10,957 bases of DNA from Cephalothrix spiralis (lineage: Eukaryota; Nemertea; Palaeonemertea; Archinemertea; Cephalotrichidae). The notes below the pieces were generated by a model. It did no database searches. It saw nothing but the letters and a program-made list of their open reading frames with translations, and had not been told where the DNA came from. The stretch's first letter is position 1. Every line of letters starts with the position of its first letter. The stretch covers positions 1 through 10,957 of the forward strand of contig JAUCNG010386924.1 of assembly GCA_032353305.1 (NCBI GenBank), in the 5' to 3' direction. Of the stretch, positions 7,743 through 10,957 are shown one piece after another. Made by a program: the position numbers and the translations under genes.

Positions 7743-8047
7743 GCCGATTGTCCGCATAAAAAATTCCCAGTGTGCGGTGGCCAAAAAAATTAATCATTTT
7801 ATTTATAATCTTTATTTTCAAGGTCAGATTGACAAAAAAGTGAAAGCACTTATCGCGTCTCTCTCTGTGAAATTAATCATTTGTTGCGATAAGGCAAACA
7901 AGCGACCATACTCCTACGCAGTGCTCCTTAATTTTGAGATTCGCCTTCAAAGATTAGGATAAATCGAAACTGCCCTTGGGGACAAGATGACAAGCGACTA
8001 GTGTGCGGTGAACTTATTTTTGATGCGGACATGCGGACAGGTTGGCT
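7743..8047. mobile_element. Probable TA-flanked terminal-inverted-repeat element
   Basis: GCCGATTGTCCGCAT at 7743 is mirrored by ATGCGGACAGGTTGGC ending at 8047, each bordered by TA. A second GTCCGCAT unit precedes the right terminus. AGTGTGCGGTG occurs next to both ends (about 7769-7779 and 8000-8010), oddly in direct rather than inverted orientation. The inner 61-codon plus-strand frame lacks an ATG start and resembles no transposase. The termini are short and imperfect, so this is a likely but not certain miniature element. Confidence 0.5.
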
Positions 8048-8312
8048 AAAACACGTCACTTAAGTCTCTGAGATCACTTGGTAATTTACGAAACCGAAAT
8101 GCGAATCCAAGCTAATTGGATCTAGACCACGCATCCCTTCGAAAGAGCATGCATAATTTACCAGAGCTTTTACCCTAATTGGCAGTAAGCTAAGTACATC
8201 AGAACACAGGTAGAAAACTTCAAGGTGAAACAGAATCAAGAGCTTCCATTCACGAAATTACTTTAGATCTTTTCCTGTTGTAACAACGGGCGAAGGAAGA
8301 TTATTTATAGCT

Positions 8313-8387
8313 TCTGAAGCTGTCTCAAATATGAAATGTATGATGCCATTTGACATTTTGTACACCGTTTAGTGATTCAAAGTCACC
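8313..8387 (+). repeat. Direct repeat, copy 1 (51 bp identical to copy 2)
   Basis: TCTGAAGCTG at 8313-8322 is followed by a 14-base segment absent from copy 2. Then 51 bases (8337-8387, beginning TGTATGATGCCATTTGACAT and ending AGTGATTCAAAGTCACC) are identical to 9357-9407. The flanks differ. The 3' end forms a small stem GTGA/TCAC around TTCAAAG, which resembles a T-arm, but no whole tRNA can be drawn. Confidence 0.85.
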
Positions 8388-9001
8388 GAACATAAAATTA
8401 ATTATCTTAATGTGTCCTTCTTAATCATGAGAGTAGGTATACCTTAGACGATGATTTCAATGAATCATGGTAATGTGATGTTCCAACTAAGATACAAATT
8501 GATTGCATTAAATTTTGATAAATAATTGGACGATTTAAATATTGTGACACTTAAATTGTGATTTGTTATAGGATTTGAAATCCCATTATTGCGTTCAGAC
8601 GGTGATTAAACGGAAACTACCCAAAAGAGATGGAACGACATAATGCCGAAAAAAATAATCCCATTTTTCGTTCAGGAGAGCATATTAAGACGTGCTTTTA
8701 GATGTGGACAAAAGATTTAATAAGACAAAATACCGAAAAAATGCTTAATGATTTTTAAATATGGTTTTCGTTCGTTTGGCCTTTTCAAATTTTGATCTTA
8801 TGTGTCTTTTGTAGGACAAAATTAGAAAAAAATATATGAACCACAAAAAGTGCCAAAAATTTTGCTTGTTTTATTTGCAAAATTGTCACCAAAAAACCCG
8901 GTGGGTCAGTAAGTAGTGGGAATTTTTTGCAAGAATAATTTAGAGGGTGGGTGTGTACGTGTACCAGGTACCATTTCGAAAAAAATTCAGCATTCATATT
9001 T
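8388..9001. other. AT-rich intron stretch between the direct repeats
   Basis: It holds a small hairpin AATTTTGC/GCAAAATT near 8860-8884 and a GGTACC-containing stretch near 8965, but no exon or element end that I can support. The minus-strand frame at 8785-8997 has no family features. Confidence 0.5.
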
Positions 9002-9261
9002 TAAATTTGTGGGCGAGTGTGAATAAAACTTAACGATCGATCGTTAATAACGAACGATTTTTTTAGACTGCAAAATCGTTATGAAAATAAGTTTTCTATT
9101 GTTACATCTTATTAGGAATTGTTAAAAATACATCAAAACGCATGTCGGGTCAGGTTAAACATTTCAAAATACTTTTAAACTGAGATTTTTTACTGTCTTA
9201 AAAATCGTTCGTTATTAACGATAGATCGTTAAGTTTATTCACAGTCGCCCAGCAGATTTAA
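9002..9261. mobile_element. Palindromic miniature transposon with roughly 60-bp terminal inverted repeats
   Basis: From 9011, GGGCGAGTGTGAATAAAACT and the following 35 to 40 bases are mirrored at 9190-9250 with only a few differences. The arms contain the self-complementary motifs CGATCGATCG and CGTTAATAACG. The symmetry extends outward through TAAATTTG/TAAATCTG to a TTAA on each side (9001-9004 and 9258-9261). A TTAA target would suggest piggyBac-type mobilisation, but the termini do not start with the usual CCC, so the superfamily is left open. There is no coding capacity. Confidence 0.8.
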
Positions 9262-9346
9262 CTAAATATATGCATTGAATAGATTTTTTGGATAAGGCAA
9301 TGCATGAATTGTATTAATGGGTTAAAAATCATATTTTGGATTAGTC

Positions 9347-9407
9347 TCTGAAGCTGTGTATGATGCCATTTGACATTTTGTACACCGTTTAGTGATTCAA
9401 AGTCACC
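9347..9407 (+). repeat. Direct repeat, copy 2
   Basis: TCTGAAGCTG here runs directly into the shared 51-bp block at 9357-9407, so this copy lacks the 14 bases found in copy 1 (or copy 1 gained them). The two shared blocks are exactly 1020 bases apart. The interval contains the palindromic element at 9002-9261 and otherwise nothing recognised. Confidence 0.85.
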
Positions 9408-9599
9408 AAAAAAATAAAATCTTGCTTATCATTCATCTATTTCGGGTTGTAATTTACAATTGTAGTTTTGTTGTCATCGTTTAAACCATCTTCAATCAAA
9501 TTCTTCAGTAATTAACTAATCTATCAAGTCATAATACGACGTTTGAAATGGCTTATTTTTATACAATTTCCAACTAAAAAAATCTAAAAATGGTTTTGA

Positions 9600-9630
9600 A
9601 GATTAATTTTGAGACACCCTGTATATAAAT
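9600..9630 (+). repeat. Possible transposon-end motif (GACACCCTGTATA)
   Basis: TTTTGAGACACCCTGTATAT near 9606-9625 resembles a terminal motif I associate with repeats widespread in arthropod genomes. No inverted or direct partner was found in the window, so this is only a hint about origin and host group. Confidence 0.2.
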
Positions 9631-9734
9631 CACCTTCAAATTACAAGACACCTAGTCATTCATACTTTCGTGCAAAATCTGATAAAGAAACTGCATTATT
9701 CATACATTATGAGATTGATACTGATCTATCTTAC

Positions 9735-9834
9735 CTTTGCAGATCTATCAGGACCATTCCAGCAACCGAGTCCATGATCATACATTTGTGCTGAGTATAG
9801 ATCGCCCGAGTGTCCGGCCCAGTGTCCCCAAGCT
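9735..9834 (-). CDS. PRKCSH: Penultimate exon of glucosidase II subunit beta (MRH domain core)
   Basis: This 100-base internal exon supplies one base that completes a codon, then 33 codons. They read AWGHWAGHSGDLYSAQMYDH followed by GLGCWNGPDRSAK. The CWNGP.RS string is the central MRH signature of GIIbeta, and the Arg in it is one of the sugar-binding residues. The stretch from W-G-x-W to CWNGP matches the usual family spacing as I recall it. The acceptor reads AAATTTCAG before 9834 and the donor reads GCAAAG/GTAAGA at 9735/9734; both are strong. Joining to 6299 gives DRSAK/VVMDCG in phase 0, and the Arg then stands 19 residues before the Glu of EPSRCEY, as I recall for this domain. A misleading 61-codon open frame overlaps this exon on the plus strand and is a shadow. 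Confidence 0.92.
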
Positions 9835-9969
9835 CTGAAATTTAAGAAGAAAATACTGAAAATTCTGAACAAATTAGAAAATAACTCATAAATTAAGTAC
9901 CGTAAATTGCAGTAACTCTATTTTGACACAGAATTAATGCAGGGAAAAAACGTATACTTGAGCACTTAC

Positions 9970-10003
9970 CTTCCAGGAAAGAAATTGCCAAATTGATGGT
10001 TGG
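9970..10003 (-). CDS. PRKCSH: Probable 34-base upstream exon of glucosidase II subunit beta
   Basis: On the minus strand a run ending TTTTTTCAG (CAG at 10006-10004) is followed by 34 bases and a near-ideal donor GGAAG/GTAAGT at 9970/9969. Read in the phase needed by the next exon, it gives two bases finishing a codon, then NHQFGNFFPG, and two bases (AG) that complete an Arg codon with the A at 9834. The result, FFPGR/AWGHW, falls where family members usually have a Leu-Gly-x-Trp segment before the W-G-x-W motif. Support is the pair of splice sites, the preserved frame and the short 135-base intron; the peptide itself matches the family only loosely. The conserved CPF and Gln part of the MRH domain should lie in a still earlier exon, which I do not find before the window end. 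Confidence 0.5.
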
Positions 10004-10086
10004 CTGAAAAAACGTTATCGAGCAGGCAACCAGTCTAGGTCGTAAAACATTAGGTTCGAAATTCTAACATATTCCTAAGGTTCTAG

Positions 10087-10551
10087 GACAATTTGCCCCG
10101 GGACAATTTGCCCCTGGACAATTTTCCCCGGACAATTTCCCCCCAGGACAATTTGCCCCGAGACAATTTACCCCCGGACAATTTGCCCAAGGACAATTTG
10201 CCCCGAGACAATTTGCCCCCAGAAAAATATTTTTGCCAGAATAAAACAATTTAAGTTCATTGGCCGTTTTTGTGAATTGGACAGTAGTTTTTATTAAAAA
10301 AGACATGGTGTGTAGATAATTTATGTTTGATTATAGACATTATATGGTTATAATCATAAAGCAAAAATTTGAAAATACACAAGTATTTTTGATTTCAAAA
10401 AATTCTGGCAAAAATAGTCATCTGGGGGCAAATTGTCTCAGGGCAAATTGTCTCGGGGCATATTATCTCGGGGCAAATTGTCTCGGGGCAAATTGTCCGG
10501 GGGCAAATTGTCTCGGGGCAAATTTTCCTTGGGGCAAATTGTCCAGGGGCA
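10087..10551. mobile_element. Foldback-type element: inverted arms made of 15-bp tandem repeats
   Basis: The left arm holds nine units of GACAATTTGCCCCG (10087-10221); the right arm holds eight units plus a partial one of the reverse complement, CGGGGCAAATTGTCT (10423-10551). Unit length is 14-16 bases, mostly 15. The inner ends also mirror each other: ATTTTTGCCAGAAT near 10229-10242 against ATTCTGGCAAAAAT at 10401-10415. The spacer is about 155 bases and AT-rich. Tandem-subrepeat inverted arms are the hallmark of foldback elements. No similar sequence continues outside the arrays. Because 15 is a multiple of three, both arms give false open frames of GANCP-like pentapeptides; these are not genes. 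If GIIbeta has upstream exons, the element lies in its intron. Confidence 0.8.
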
Positions 10552-10785
10552 TAAAACCATATAAAAAACGATATTTGTAAAAAATGTACGTAGGTAAAAC
10601 CATATGTGACGCGATATATCAAAACGAGATATTCTGAGATATTAGCAAAATAGTAAACAAAGTCAAAATTACCAATTTTAAATTCAAATTTTATATTGTC
10701 TTTTATGAAATTATTTACAACTACGGTTGATTATTTACTGATTTTCACTGAGTCAATTCAAGAGATAATAGACCGGAGTGAAGTT
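10552..10785. other. AT-rich spacer between two palindromic elements
   Basis: No exon encoding the expected earlier MRH segment (a Cys-Pro-Phe motif with a downstream Gln) was seen on the minus strand here, so the next upstream GIIbeta exon is probably beyond the window. Confidence 0.45.
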
Positions 10786-10957
10786 AGCGGCCAATTATTC
10801 TAGCGGCCAGTTTTTTTATCTTGCTCTTTTGTTTAACCAAAGATAATTATTCTGAGTTTTTTTACTAAAAAAGCTATATGATTATACCACACAAAAAACT
10901 CAGAATAATTATCTCAGGTTAAACAAAAGAGCAAGATAAAAAAAACTGGCCGCTGAA
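10786..10957. mobile_element. Near-perfect hairpin miniature element, cut by the window end
   Basis: The left arm (10801-10863), starting TAGCGGCCAG and running through ATCTTGCTCTTTTGTTTAAC to ATAATTATTCTGAG, is mirrored at 10893-10957 with very few differences. The loop is only about 30 bases. AGCGGCCA occurs twice on the left (10786-10793 and 10802-10809, 16 bases apart). The right arm ends at the window edge just inside the position where the second copy would be expected. High arm identity suggests a young insertion. Confidence 0.8.

Larger units (their letters stand above)
6300..9734 (-). other. 3435-base intron of glucosidase II beta, rich in mobile-element remnants
   Basis: The intron is bounded by GTAAGA at 9734-9729 and a T-rich CAG acceptor at 6302-6300. 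It splits the MRH domain between the DRSAK and VVMDCG segments. Its neighbour intron at 9835-9969 is only 135 bases, so the large size here comes from inserted material: a tRNA-derived sequence, two terminal-inverted-repeat elements, a duplicated 51-bp segment and possible exons of another gene. Nothing between the two exons is needed to complete the domain. Confidence 0.88.

Noticed and set aside
9609-9794. Plus-strand frame over the penultimate glucosidase II beta exon
   Set aside because: It is a shadow of the minus-strand MRH exon with the CWNGP motif.
10064-10306. Minus-strand 80-codon frame with GANCP pentapeptide repeats
   Set aside because: It is the translation of the 15-bp tandem array in the left arm of the foldback element; the period is a multiple of three, so any frame without a stop stays open.
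10323-10622. Two overlapping frames (plus 10323-10580, minus 10395-10622) with LGANC and ICPET repeats
   Set aside because: Both strands of the right-hand array are open for the same reason; there is no independent sign of coding.

Overview
The window looks like non-coding-rich nuclear DNA from an animal. It is AT-rich, carries spliced exons, introns of both kilobase and roughly 100-base size, and many short non-autonomous DNA transposons. A short motif near 9613 recalls a repeat end common in arthropod genomes. That makes an arthropod the best guess, but it is an inference. There is no bacterial-style gene organisation; the open frames that exist are mostly chance frames or lie inside repeats.

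The one gene I can name lies on the minus strand. It is the 3' part of the beta subunit of endoplasmic-reticulum glucosidase II (GIIbeta, PRKCSH/GTB family). The last exon (6153-6299) and the one before it (9735-9834) join in frame to give most of the C-terminal mannose-6-phosphate-receptor-homology (MRH) domain and a C-terminal RDEL retrieval signal. A 34-base exon just upstream (9970-10003) is probable. Earlier exons lie beyond the window. The intron between the two firm exons is 3435 bases long and has collected most of the elements seen at 6300-9734.

Reading left to right: 1-1236 is AT-rich spacer with a small CGACTC/poly-C patch at the very start. A pogo-like miniature transposon sits at 1237-1662, flanked by TA. 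1663-3266 is spacer holding a diverged copy of a second TA-flanked family (2765-2875). At 3267-4254 there is a roughly 1-kb imperfect inverted repeat whose right arm was interrupted by a fuller copy of that family (3797-4024). 4255-5690 is featureless. At 5695-5893 lie paired CACGTG sites and two NRF1-like sites, downstream of the GIIbeta stop. The large GIIbeta intron holds a tRNA-derived sequence (6690-6761), candidate exons of an unknown gene on either strand (7077-7365), a GC-rich AGCGCT patch (7400-7530), a terminal-inverted-repeat element (7743-8047), a 51-bp perfect direct repeat about 1 kb apart (8337 and 9357), and a 250-bp palindromic element (9002-9261). Upstream of the GIIbeta exons, 10087-10551 is a foldback-type element whose arms are 15-bp tandem repeats, and 10786-10957 is a near-perfect hairpin element cut by the window end.

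No complete new functional system is visible. The strongest unexplained items are the foldback element built from 15-bp subrepeats, the nested insertion inside the long inverted repeat with its readable empty site, the perfect 51-bp direct repeat, and the short candidate exons at 7077-7365.
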